NCBI RefSeq assembly: GCF_000299895.1
Contig: NZ_AMRG01000001.1
Location: forward strand, 186,001-250,000
DNA: 64,000 nt
DNA from: Idiomarina xiamenensis 10-D-4
GTDB lineage: Bacteria > Pseudomonadota > Gammaproteobacteria > Enterobacterales > Alteromonadaceae
Direction: 5' to 3'
A model generated the notes under the pieces. The model saw only the letters and a program-made list of their open reading frames with translations, did not search any database and was not told where the DNA came from. Position 1 is the first letter of the stretch, and each line of letters opens with the position of its first letter. Below, one piece after another: positions 1-8,519 of this stretch. The position numbers and the translations under genes were made by a program.

Positions 1-180
1 ACGCTAGCCGAAGCCGAGGTGACGCATATACCGTTTTATCGGTTAGCGACACAGTTTAGCGAGCTGGATCCGCAAAAACAGTATTTGTTGTATTGCGATA
101 AAGGCGTTATGAGCCGCTTACAAGCCCTGTATTTGCAAGAACAGGGCTTTAGTAATGTTGCGGTTTACCAACCTGCCTAG
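1..180 (+). CDS. thiI: tRNA 4-thiouridine synthetase ThiI, C-terminal end (partial)
   Basis: Only the last 59 residues and the stop are in the window; the gene begins upstream. The frame contains [15 protein letters not shown], the active-site loop of the rhodanese domain that ends ThiI in E. coli and relatives. Its cysteine carries the persulfide used for s4U formation at tRNA position 8 and for the sulfur of the thiamin thiazole. The N-terminal THUMP and PP-loop domains cannot be checked here. The family call rests on this motif and its position at the extreme C terminus. A stand-alone rhodanese is less likely because the [11 protein letters not shown] context is ThiI-like. Confidence 0.85.
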   Translation, partial: TLAEAEVTHIPFYRLATQFSELDPQKQYLLYCDKGVMSRLQALYLQEQGFSNVAVYQPA

Positions 181-195
181 CCATCGCTTAGCGGC

Positions 196-1728
196 TTAGT
201 CGTCAGCGTCATCGTCAGGTAGCGGCTGCAGTTGCCAGCCATCGGCACTTGGCTTTGCTATCAGGATACGCTGATGGCCGGTATCGGCTATCAGTAGCTG
301 GTTTTGCTCGTTAGTACGAATGATGCTTACGCCGCCGGGCTCTAATAAAGAGTCGCTGAGGTGAAGCGTTGAGACTTGTTGCGTGCCTAAATCCAACAGT
401 CGCAGTTGATGGTTATAGGTATCGGCAACCACTAGCTGATCAGGTGTCAACGCCGCCACCGCCAGTGGATGCTGTAACAGCGCCCGGGCAAAGTCACCGT
501 CTTTACTGCCGAATTCAAATAAGCCTTGACCGACGACAGTGCGCACTTTTTGTGTGGTTAAATCAATGGCGCGAATAGCACTGGCTTCGGCGTCAGCCAC
601 ATAAAGCGTGTCGCCGACCACGGCTAAACCACTTGGTTGATTGAATGCGGCTTGTTTGGCGGTGCCATCTAACAGGGCTTCGCGGCCACTACCAGCTAGA
701 ATACTCAAGCGCTGCTGTGATGGTGAGTAGCGCCAAATCTGATGCGTCCCTGCCATGGCAATGATGACATCATCTTGATACATGGTGATGTCCCATGGTG
801 AGCGTAAGGCGACCGCAGTGGCTTTGCCGCTGGCATTGTAGTTGCGGCCCAATTGTCCGGTTCCGGCAACGGTAGTCACCTGCCAACTGCTCAGGTCAAT
901 TGCGCGCAGAGCATGATTGCCGGTATCGGCGACATACAGCGTTTGCTCAGCAAATGCGAGGCCTTGTGGGCTATTAAAGCTAGCTGCAGAGGCACTGCCG
1001 TCATTGAAGGCGGCGTTGCCGGTACCGATTCGTTGCACGGTTTTGCCGTGTTTATCGGTCACCACAATTTGATGATGTAGGGTATCGGCAACGGCGATAT
1101 AGTCGCCATTGCTAACTGCCTTGCCGGGTGCCGCGAAGCGCGACTCGGGCAGGGTTTCTAAGGCGATGGGAAGTGGTTTACGGTCGATGTCATCGGCTTC
1201 TTCTAGTAACAACTTAATGGCTTGCTGTAGGGTTTCATATTGTCCCTCGCCGGACAGTTGACCGACGTACTGACCGTTGGTGTCAATTAACACAAAAGTG
1301 GGCCAGGCGTTAACCTGATAGGCGCGCCAGAGTTTGAAGTCGACGTCGTTCACAACCGCATGCTTGATCTCGTAGCGAGCCACAATTTGTCGTAATCGCT
1401 CGGTGTTTTTCTCGTTTTCAAACTTAGGCGAGTGTACCGAAATGACCGCCAAGGCGTGACCGAATTGTTCCTCTAAGCGCGCCAGATCAGGCAGTACGTG
1501 CATGCAATTGACACAACCATAGGTCCAGAAGTCGAGTAGCACAACCTTGCCTTTCAGTTGTTCCATGCTCAGTTTTTCTGACACATTTAGCCATGGTGCG
1601 TCGGCCGGAAAATCGGTAGCTGTACTACGCGCATAGCCAACTGGACTTAGCGTTAGTAACAGCAGCGCTAATGCAGCCCAGCGTGCTATAGATGATAAGT
1701 GCGTAAATTCGGCGGTTGTGCGTTGCAT
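196..1728 (-). CDS. Exported thioredoxin-like protein with C-terminal NHL repeats
   Basis: About 510 residues. I chose the ATG at 1728 because it is followed directly by a signal-peptide-like stretch (hydrophobic ARWAALALLLLTLSPVGYA); the open frame runs further upstream but with no such feature. After the signal comes a thioredoxin fold with a CVNC redox motif near residues 72-75 in the context FWTYGCVNCMHVLPDL. From about residue 190 to the end there are NHL-type beta-propeller repeats (LYVADTGNHALRAIDL and similar). This is the NHLRC2-like architecture. It probably works in the periplasm as a thiol-disulfide protein, but substrate and pathway are unknown. It converges on thiI and is divergent from the VanZ-like gene. 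Confidence 0.8.
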   Translation of the reverse strand: MQRTTAEFTHLSSIARWAALALLLLTLSPVGYARSTATDFPADAPWLNVSEKLSMEQLKGKVVLLDFWTYGCVNCMHVLPDLARLEEQFGHALAVISVHSPKFENEKNTERLRQIVARYEIKHAVVNDVDFKLWRAYQVNAWPTFVLIDTNGQYVGQLSGEGQYETLQQAIKLLLEEADDIDRKPLPIALETLPESRFAAPGKAVSNGDYIAVADTLHHQIVVTDKHGKTVQRIGTGNAAFNDGSASAASFNSPQGLAFAEQTLYVADTGNHALRAIDLSSWQVTTVAGTGQLGRNYNASGKATAVALRSPWDITMYQDDVIIAMAGTHQIWRYSPSQQRLSILAGSGREALLDGTAKQAAFNQPSGLAVVGDTLYVADAEASAIRAIDLTTQKVRTVVGQGLFEFGSKDGDFARALLQHPLAVAALTPDQLVVADTYNHQLRLLDLGTQQVSTLHLSDSLLEPGGVSIIRTNEQNQLLIADTGHQRILIAKPSADGWQLQPLPDDDADD

Positions 1729-1851
1729 AAAAGATACCCGAAGCTGACTTTTACAAAACATTACGTAATGCCGCCCTGGTTGGATGGCTTCAAACGCTAA
1801 AAATGCGGTACACTGCGGCAACAACGATGTATTCAACGGAGTTTTGGCAGC

Positions 1852-2199
1852 ATGATGGCGCGGTTATTATTTGCAGTAGTCTTAATGGTGGTGTCGGCGT
1901 TGTTCCTATGGCAATTTCCACCCAGCGCTGCCCCTGCGATACCGCACTTTGATAAGCTGGTGCATGTCAGTTTGTTTTTTATTTTGGCAGCCTGTTTGCA
2001 TTACGCCTTCGCTTTGCCACATTGGCTAGCATTTTTGCTACTGCTGGGGTACGGCGTGGTCATTGAACTGGTGCAAGGCTTAACACCATCACGTTCGGCC
2101 GATGGTTGGGACGTGCTCGCCGACGCCGCCGGCGCACTCAGTTATTACTTGCTGTTTGCTTGCGCGAAACAAGTTAAGCGCCGCGTTAACGGCGCTTAA
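1852..2199 (+). CDS. VanZ-like family membrane protein
   Basis: A 115-residue protein with four hydrophobic segments: an N-terminal helix, two central helices (about residues 38-75) and one near residue 95. It has the VanZ-like hallmarks HFDKLVHVSLFFILA, with conserved Asp and His before the second helix, and VVIELVQGLTPSRSADGWDVLADAAGA, quoted here in part as IELVQGLTPSRSADGWD. Small VanZ-like proteins are common in gammaproteobacteria and their role is not established; this is not evidence of glycopeptide resistance. Its 3' end overlaps the convergent srmB gene by 14 bases. Confidence 0.75.
   Translation: MMARLLFAVVLMVVSALFLWQFPPSAAPAIPHFDKLVHVSLFFILAACLHYAFALPHWLAFLLLLGYGVVIELVQGLTPSRSADGWDVLADAAGALSYYLLFACAKQVKRRVNGA
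2174..2199. terminator. Inverted repeat at the vanZ-like/srmB convergence
   Basis: A 10-bp perfect stem, TTAAGCGCCG (2174-2183) against CGGCGCTTAA (2190-2199), with a 6-base loop, followed on the plus strand by a T-rich run. It lies across the stop codons of both convergent genes. It could act as a terminator for the VanZ-like gene; for srmB it lies too close to the stop to be certain. Confidence 0.5.
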
Positions 2200-3448
2200 T
2201 GGTTTTCTTTTTAACGTTCTTATTACCTTTATCGGTTTTCGTGCCCTTGGCGCCCTTAGCGCCTTTGCTCTTCTTCGGCTTGGATTTTTCGGTGCTGGGA
2301 AACTTGTATTGCGGACGCAAGTCTTTGATGATGCGACGCTCTATTTTTTCTTTTAAATAGCGCTCAATACGACCTAGCAGTAAGGCATCGTGAGCCTCGA
2401 CTAAGGCTATAGCGGTTCCGCTTTTGCCGGCGCGAGCGGTACGTCCAATACGGTGTAAATAAACATCGGCCTGCTTGGGTAAATCGTAATTCACGACCAG
2501 CGTCACATCGTCAATATCCAAGCCGCGCGCAGCCACGTCGGTCGCTATTAAAATGGTATCGGTTTGCTGTTTGAGCTTTTTGACCACTGCTTGCCGGTCT
2601 GCCTGTGGCATATCGCCGCGCAGGGTAAAGCTTTTCAAGCCATCTCGTTGTAGTTGGTTAGCCAATTGCGAGGCGCGTTCACGGGTTCGCACAAACACTA
2701 CGCGGCGGCCTTCGTGCTGATTCAAGAGGCGATGTAATAGCGCATATTTGTGCTCGGCGGTATCGGCAATATGGAGCCACTGGTGAATTTTGCCTTTTTC
2801 ACGCTTGGGTGGGTCAACGTCAACGCGTTTTGGCTGTTTCAGTAGCTGCTGAGCAAAGCGCTCAACGCCGGGGCTGTTTAACGTTGCCGATAACAACATG
2901 GCTTGCTGTCGTTGTCGACATTCTGCGGCTAATTGCTGTACCGCCGCGCTAAAGCCCATATCCAACATGCGATCGGCTTCATCGATGATCAGCCATTCGA
3001 CGCTTTCTAATTCATATTGTTCGGCCTCGATTAAATCGATCAGCCGACCCGGTGTGGCCACCACGATATCATGCGCGAGTTCTAATTGATCTAACTGAGT
3101 ACCGTAGTTAATACCGCCGGTGATCAACACGCAACTTAACCCTGTCGCTACCTCGAAGGCTTGCGCCTGAGTGGCGATTTGTTCCGCTAATTCACGCGTC
3201 GGCGCCAGTACCAGCACTCGTGCAGCACCGGGCTGACGGCGTGGATAATCCAGCATGTGCTGGATGGCGGGTAGCAAAAACGCTAAGGTTTTGCCGGTAC
3301 CGGTGGGAGCCGACACCATCACGTCTAAACCGTCTAAGGCTAACGGAATGCTTTGCTGCTGAACCTTCGAAGGTTTGTTAAGATTCGCCTGCTTGAGTAC
3401 GCCGACCAGGCGCTCATCGAGATCCAGGTCTTCCCAGTCCGGGTTCAT
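2186..3448 (-). CDS. srmB: ATP-dependent RNA helicase SrmB (DEAD-box)
   Basis: 420 residues with all the DEAD-box helicase motifs in order: a Q-motif region (PSKVQQQSIPLAL), Walker A APTGTGKT near residue 50, PTRELA, TPGR, DEAD in IIDEADRMLDMG, SAT, then in the second RecA lobe ARGLDID and HRIGRTARAG. The tail from about residue 385 is strongly basic (many KSKG/KGTK units), typical of RNA-binding extensions. SrmB assists early assembly of the 50S ribosomal subunit. The divergent neighbour is trmN6, the same pairing as in E. coli, which supports SrmB over RhlE or DeaD. Confidence 0.88.
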   Translation of the reverse strand: MNPDWEDLDLDERLVGVLKQANLNKPSKVQQQSIPLALDGLDVMVSAPTGTGKTLAFLLPAIQHMLDYPRRQPGAARVLVLAPTRELAEQIATQAQAFEVATGLSCVLITGGINYGTQLDQLELAHDIVVATPGRLIDLIEAEQYELESVEWLIIDEADRMLDMGFSAAVQQLAAECRQRQQAMLLSATLNSPGVERFAQQLLKQPKRVDVDPPKREKGKIHQWLHIADTAEHKYALLHRLLNQHEGRRVVFVRTRERASQLANQLQRDGLKSFTLRGDMPQADRQAVVKKLKQQTDTILIATDVAARGLDIDDVTLVVNYDLPKQADVYLHRIGRTARAGKSGTAIALVEAHDALLLGRIERYLKEKIERRIIKDLRPQYKFPSTEKSKPKKSKGAKGAKGTKTDKGNKNVKKKTIKRR

Positions 3449-3521
3449 AGTCAGTATTTCCTGTTGGCTGAACGCTGCACGTACCGAGACGGCGTGACGC
3501 GATTACTTAGGGGTTGTCATC

Positions 3522-4298
3522 ATGGCATTTCAATGTCAGCAATTTTACCTGAAAGATGACCAATGTGCGATGAAAGTTGGTACCGATAGTTTATTGCTGG
3601 GTAGTTGGCTACAACTGCCCACTTCGTCGTCTGAATGCAAGCACTCAGCACGACGTTGGCTGGACATTGGCTGCGGCTGTGGCATCTTGGCGTTGATGCT
3701 GGCGCAGCGCAGTGCTGATGATGCAGAGGCGGTATCCATCGACGCGGTCGAGTTGGACCAACAGGCGGCTACGCAGGCGCAATATAACGTTGCTAATTCG
3801 CCTTGGCCAACGCGGGTACAAGTGTTTAACCAAGACATCATGGCCTTTGCGCAAGCACCGTCGCGGCACCAGGGTTATCAATTAATTATCAGTAATCCAC
3901 CATATTTTGCTGGCGCTAACCAGACTACTTTGCAGGCTCAATCGCCGAGCGCTAGACGCCAAGCGCGTCATCAGCAGCGCTTGAGCTTTGCTCAGTTAGT
4001 ACAACAAGCACAATATTTATTAGCACCGGGCGGCTGTTTAGCGGTGGTTATTCCAGCCGACCATGAGGGCAATTGGCTGGCCGCTATGGCCGATGACGGC
4101 TGGCAATTGCAGCGCCGTTGTCTGGTGCGAACGCGTGCGCATAAACCCGTGCGTCGGTTATTGCTACAATATGGATGGCGCTGTGCTGAGCCGTTTGAAC
4201 CGCAACAACAGCGCTTAACCATCCATCATCAGCAAGGCTATAGCGCTGAGTTTCGGCAACTGACCGCTGCTTTTTATTTGGCAGGCGCGTCGCTTTGA
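3522..4298 (+). CDS. trmN6: tRNA1(Val) A37 N6-methyltransferase TrmN6 (YfiC)
   Basis: 258 residues of a class I SAM-dependent methyltransferase. The N terminus FYLKDDQCAMKVGTDSLLLG is characteristic of YfiC. The SAM-binding motif is DIGCGCGILALMLAQ near residues 47-61, and the catalytic motif for exocyclic amine methylation, NPPYF, is near residues 125-129. The enzyme makes m6A at position 37 of tRNA1(Val). The gene starts about 70 bp from srmB on the opposite strand, as in E. coli. Its last 25 bases overlap the 3' end of convergent murI. Confidence 0.88.
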   Translation: MAFQCQQFYLKDDQCAMKVGTDSLLLGSWLQLPTSSSECKHSARRWLDIGCGCGILALMLAQRSADDAEAVSIDAVELDQQAATQAQYNVANSPWPTRVQVFNQDIMAFAQAPSRHQGYQLIISNPPYFAGANQTTLQAQSPSARRQARHQQRLSFAQLVQQAQYLLAPGGCLAVVIPADHEGNWLAAMADDGWQLQRRCLVRTRAHKPVRRLLLQYGWRCAEPFEPQQQRLTIHHQQGYSAEFRQLTAAFYLAGASL

Positions 4299-5047
4299 AG
4301 GGGTAATCCCCATTGTGCCGCGACACGCTTAACGGCGGCGACATTTTCTGACGCGTAAATCGTCACCCGAGTCTTGTCAAAATGGGCGTTTAACTGTAAT
4401 TGTTGTTGCAGCCAGGCCACCATGGCTTCGCCGGAGTGAATGGTGAGTGCACCGTTAAAATACGCTGCAATCGCCTGCGCAATGAGAGGATAGTGGGTAC
4501 ACCCCAATACCACCGTAGTGATCGCATGCGCGGATAAGTCGGCAAAATAATGTTGTAAAACCGCGTCGAGTATTGGTCCCTGGTAACATTGCTCCTCAAC
4601 TAAAGGAACAAACAGCGGAGTTGCACGCGCAATTACCTGCCCATAGCCGAGCGCTTCAATACGGCGCTGATATTCGCCAGAGTTGATGGTGGCTTTGGTG
4701 GCAATGACCAATATACGGTCGTCATTTTTATCCAGTTGACGTTGTTGCAGTGCCAATACGCCAGGCTCGATCACGCCATACACGGGTTTATTGCTGTATT
4801 GCTGCATTTGCGCTAAGGCAACTACGCTGACGGTATTACAAGCAACGACGACAAAATCGACATCCACGCCATTAAAAAACTCGATCGCCTCCAGCGCATA
4901 ACGAAGTACGGTATTCTGGTCTTTACTGCCGTAAGGTACACGGGCGGTATCGCCGTAATAAACGATATCGCTGAATAAGCGACTTTCATACAATGACTTG
5001 GCGACGGTTAAACCACCCACACCACTGTCAAAAACACCCACTTTCAT
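4274..5047 (-). CDS. murI: Glutamate racemase MurI
   Basis: 257 residues from the chosen ATG at 5047; a GTG two codons upstream sits too close to the ribosome site. The N-terminal DSGVGGLTV and the two catalytic cysteines, in VACNTVS (about residue 70) and GCTHYP (about residue 183), are all present. The enzyme interconverts L- and D-glutamate for peptidoglycan synthesis in the cytoplasm. Length is normal for the family. It lies just downstream of the EAL gene on the same strand and overlaps trmN6 tail to tail. Confidence 0.93.
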   Translation of the reverse strand: MKVGVFDSGVGGLTVAKSLYESRLFSDIVYYGDTARVPYGSKDQNTVLRYALEAIEFFNGVDVDFVVVACNTVSVVALAQMQQYSNKPVYGVIEPGVLALQQRQLDKNDDRILVIATKATINSGEYQRRIEALGYGQVIARATPLFVPLVEEQCYQGPILDAVLQHYFADLSAHAITTVVLGCTHYPLIAQAIAAYFNGALTIHSGEAMVAWLQQQLQLNAHFDKTRVTIYASENVAAVKRVAAQWGLPLQSDAPAK

Positions 5048-5077
5048 GGTCACTACATCCTTATCGGGTCAGGCAGG

Positions 5078-6574
5078 TTATTGTTGCAATAATTGCTGTA
5101 AATCGTCGATTGGCAGTGGCTTAGAAAAGTAAAAGCCTTGTGCGCTATGACAATTCAGCTGTTTTAAGACCGCGGCTTGAGCCGCTTGTTCAACGCCCTC
5201 GGCAACGCTATTTAACTGAAATGCTTGACTCAATTTTATCACGGTTTCGACGATGGCGTGGCTGCGTGGAGAATCGACGATGTGATCAATAAAGCTTTTA
5301 TCAATCTTAATTTCGTCGATAGGTAAATCGTTTAACAACGATAACGACGAATAGCCAGTACCAAAGTCATCTATTGAAAAACGAATGCCCACCGCCGCTA
5401 AGGTTTTAATGACTTCGGCACTGGTGTGCAAATCTTCAAGCGCTGCCGTCTCGGTAATTTCGATTTGCAAAAAAGGACGCAAACGTTGTAACCAAGCCAC
5501 ATCACGGGTTAATCGTGGAATCAAATCGGTATGAAATTCACTGGCAGAAATATTAATCGAGACTTGCTGCAAACGGCCATTTAATAAGCCGGCTTGATCG
5601 AGTTCGAGGCTGGCCTGTTTTAATACCAAGTTACTAAGTGGCTCGATTAAATGATGCTGCTCTGCTAATGGAATAAACTGCGCGGGTGATACTGCACCGA
5701 GTTGCGGGTGCTGCCAGCGTACTAACACTTCGCAACCACAAATTTCGCCACTGGCTAAATGATATTGTGGTTGATAAACCAAACTTAACTGTTGTTGTTG
5801 AATCGCTTGTTTGAGTGCTTCAACGAGTGCTAAGTGCTGGTTTTGTTGGGCTGCGATCTCTGCATTGTAAAAGCGAATTTTACCTATCCCGGCTTGCTTG
5901 GCTTCACTCAGTGCAGTGGCAGCGGCATCGCGTAAGTGCTCGGCTCGCTCGGCGTCGTTGGGGTAAATCGCTACACCAATGGCTGCACTAGCTTGAATGC
6001 CTTCGGCATCAGCCGCTAAGGTCAGATAGCGCTGAATGTGATTGGCGCGGTCAACAACTTGGCGGTGGTGGGTTTCTTCAATCTGATAGGCGATGGCAAA
6101 TTGGTCGGCGCCTAAGCGCGCTAATAAGGTTCGCGCATCAAAGTTTTTGCGTAACAATTCGCTAAATCCGACCAATAATTGATCGCTGCGGTTAAAGCCA
6201 TAACGGGAATTTAACTGACGAAACTGGTTAATATCGACGTAATACAAGACTGCCGCTTGGCGCTGTTGCTGCGTGTTATCCAGCAATTGTTGTAGCAGCA
6301 CTACGTAGCTCTCGTGCTTGTGTAAATTAGTGAGCGAATCATCTTCGCTGAGCTGTTTTTCGCGTTTTAAGGCGGAATAGCTAAGAAAAAAGAGTAGGGT
6401 GGCGGTAAATAAAACGTACGCCCACCCTTTATACGTCTGTATTTGCTGTCTCAGTGTGGCATCGTCGAACCACTGGTTAACAGCGGCATCCGAAAAAGTA
6501 ATCCAGAGCCCACCCAAAATGGCATAGAGTATGGCCAAGAGTAACGCCATTTGACGGGCACTGGATAACGGCAT
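5078..6574 (-). CDS. Membrane GGDEF/EAL protein, probable c-di-GMP phosphodiesterase
   Basis: 498 residues. Two hydrophobic helices at about 8-28 and 48-66 anchor it in the inner membrane. A GGDEF-type domain (about 78-230) has its signature changed to GADQF in LARLGADQFAIAY, so cyclase activity is unlikely. The EAL domain (about 245-495) reads EVLVRW instead of EALVRW but keeps the metal and catalytic residues: NISASEF, EITE, DDFGTGYSS, KIDKSF and AEGVEQ. I therefore infer a c-di-GMP phosphodiesterase. No sensory domain other than the short periplasmic loop is evident. It begins 6 bp after the end of the lipoprotein gene, so the two may be co-transcribed. Confidence 0.85.
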   Translation of the reverse strand: MPLSSARQMALLLAILYAILGGLWITFSDAAVNQWFDDATLRQQIQTYKGWAYVLFTATLLFFLSYSALKREKQLSEDDSLTNLHKHESYVVLLQQLLDNTQQQRQAAVLYYVDINQFRQLNSRYGFNRSDQLLVGFSELLRKNFDARTLLARLGADQFAIAYQIEETHHRQVVDRANHIQRYLTLAADAEGIQASAAIGVAIYPNDAERAEHLRDAAATALSEAKQAGIGKIRFYNAEIAAQQNQHLALVEALKQAIQQQQLSLVYQPQYHLASGEICGCEVLVRWQHPQLGAVSPAQFIPLAEQHHLIEPLSNLVLKQASLELDQAGLLNGRLQQVSINISASEFHTDLIPRLTRDVAWLQRLRPFLQIEITETAALEDLHTSAEVIKTLAAVGIRFSIDDFGTGYSSLSLLNDLPIDEIKIDKSFIDHIVDSPRSHAIVETVIKLSQAFQLNSVAEGVEQAAQAAVLKQLNCHSAQGFYFSKPLPIDDLQQLLQQ

Positions 6575-6580
6575 GAGTGC

Positions 6581-8260
6581 TTATAAACCCAGCACGTCGC
6601 GACCTTGTTTAAAGGTGATATCGACCGGAATATCGGCATCACTTAAACGTGTTAAGTCGGCTGCAAGTTGCTCACCGATGTTACCTTGTTGTTTGAATAA
6701 CTGGTCAACACCTTGATAATCACCGTCGCCTTGGAGGGTTAAAATTAATGCTGATAAATCGGTCATGGCTTGCCGCATTTTTTCCATATTGACGCGATAA
6801 TGACCGTCTTCGGTGCGGCTAAAGGCACCTTTATCGGCAAAATAGTTAAAGCGGATCATATTGGCTTTGCCATGAGCACTAGACGCACCAAAGCGCACCG
6901 AACGGAAGATACCGGCTAAGAAAGTGGTGTAGTAATCTTCAAGTTTGCCGTCAGTGAGTACGCCTTGCTCAACCAACTGAGTCACCATGTACAAGCCCAA
7001 AATGTCGGCTTTACCCTCTTCTAAGGCGCTGGCATGTTCTTTCAGTGCTGCACGTACCGTGCCTTTGTCATTGATGGTGTTTTTAATACCTAAACCGTGC
7101 GCCACTTCGTGAAACATGGTGTTGGCAAAGAACGCATCGAAGGTAATATGTTGGCGTTGGTCGGGCGCGATCAACTGGTCTGCTATCGGCAATAAAATTT
7201 TATCAAACTTAGCCCGCATGGCATTTTTTAACTGCAACCGACGGGTGCCCTTTTGCAACTGTACCTGCTCATCGTTAGGTAAGTTGATGGCGATAGTTTT
7301 ACTGCCAGCATTCGAGTGTCCGGCGTAATAAACCACGTCATAGGCATTTAACTGCGCCCCCGAACCGGGTACTTCTTGTTTATATTCATCCGCAACCGGT
7401 AACTCACGCTGCAACTGCGGTAAGTATTGTGCGTATTTAGCTAGCTTTTCGCTCCAAGCTAAATCTTTGACCAAGACGTAAGCTTCGAACGCGGCGCGGT
7501 AGCCGTAGAGCTGATCCTCATAGGTTTCGATAGGACCAATTACCACATCGATTTTGTTATCTGACATGTCCATCCAAGCAAAGTCGGATGGCTGATAATC
7601 GTTGCTCACTAAAGCATCGGCACGCATGGTTAGATATTTGGCAAATGCTTCGCTTTCAGCTAACTGTGCCGCTTCACGCAAATATTGAGCGGCTTGTTTT
7701 AACGGCGCGGCGTAAGCTTCAGAATAAGGCACGCTGTAAAGTTCACCAGCGTCGTTACGGCGAACCAAGGTATATAGGCTTTGCTTACCGTCAAAATCGG
7801 CGGCCTCAAATTCGGCTTTGGTCAGATCTTGCGGATAAAAATTGGCGCCGGCGGCTTTTTCGTCGAAACCGCTTAAAAATGGCTTTTCGTTATTGAGTCG
7901 ATCCCAGGGGCCATAATTGATATCAGCGAAATTCTTGACCTTACCATCAAGGCCATTGAGTAATTCGCTCTTATCGCCATAATAAGCTTGCTGCCAGAAT
8001 AAATCGTCCATGATTTTAGCGGCATCGATCAACTTACCGACCAGTTGTTGCTGCTGATTCGATAAATGACTTAATGAACTGGTTAACTCGACTGGTGCAT
8101 AAATATCTAAACGTGTTTTGGCGCTATCCAATATTTGATGTTGTTGATTATCGGGGATCAGCTTGTCGGCGGTGTTAGCGGCATCCTGAGGAGAGCTGGG
8201 CTGACCACAACCGCTGAGCAAGAAAGTCGCGGCAAGCGCGCTTAAAGCAAATGTCTTCAT
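6581..8260 (-). CDS. M49-like (dipeptidyl-peptidase III-like) zinc hydrolase lipoprotein
   Basis: 559 residues from the ATG at 8260, which starts a lipoprotein signal ending in the lipobox LLSGC; the open frame extends 13 codons further but without the signal. The zinc motif is HEVAH near residues 384-388, followed by EEGKAD around 414-419. That is the order of HExxH/HExxxH and EExxAD/E seen in dipeptidyl-peptidase III relatives, including plant Nudix-hydrolase-3-like proteins. It probably sits on the periplasmic face of a membrane and cleaves peptides or acts on an unknown substrate. Catalytic activity is inferred from the motif only. Confidence 0.75.
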   Translation of the reverse strand: MKTFALSALAATFLLSGCGQPSSPQDAANTADKLIPDNQQHQILDSAKTRLDIYAPVELTSSLSHLSNQQQQLVGKLIDAAKIMDDLFWQQAYYGDKSELLNGLDGKVKNFADINYGPWDRLNNEKPFLSGFDEKAAGANFYPQDLTKAEFEAADFDGKQSLYTLVRRNDAGELYSVPYSEAYAAPLKQAAQYLREAAQLAESEAFAKYLTMRADALVSNDYQPSDFAWMDMSDNKIDVVIGPIETYEDQLYGYRAAFEAYVLVKDLAWSEKLAKYAQYLPQLQRELPVADEYKQEVPGSGAQLNAYDVVYYAGHSNAGSKTIAINLPNDEQVQLQKGTRRLQLKNAMRAKFDKILLPIADQLIAPDQRQHITFDAFFANTMFHEVAHGLGIKNTINDKGTVRAALKEHASALEEGKADILGLYMVTQLVEQGVLTDGKLEDYYTTFLAGIFRSVRFGASSAHGKANMIRFNYFADKGAFSRTEDGHYRVNMEKMRQAMTDLSALILTLQGDGDYQGVDQLFKQQGNIGEQLAADLTRLSDADIPVDITFKQGRDVLGL

Positions 8261-8519
8261 GGTTTCCTGAGCCTTATCGTTCGTTATTTTGGCGTGCAAT
8301 CTATTATCGCTAGCATGGACTGTTATAACACTGGCGACAACGGCAGCTTATGTCCTTTGCCATTATGGCGGTAATTAACCGGGCTAATCAATAGCGAGTC
8401 GATTGTGGCCAGCGCTTAATCGCAAAGGATCCTTGGCAGCCGCCTCCCGCATTGAGGTTGAATTTTGGTTAAGCAAAGCGTTAAATGGAGTCTTTGTCGG
8501 AAACTATAGGCGTTTAGCC

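Noticed and set aside
1852-2199. Glycopeptide resistance gene vanZ
   Set aside because: Only the general VanZ-like fold is present and no van cluster is nearby; small relatives of this kind are widespread with no resistance role.
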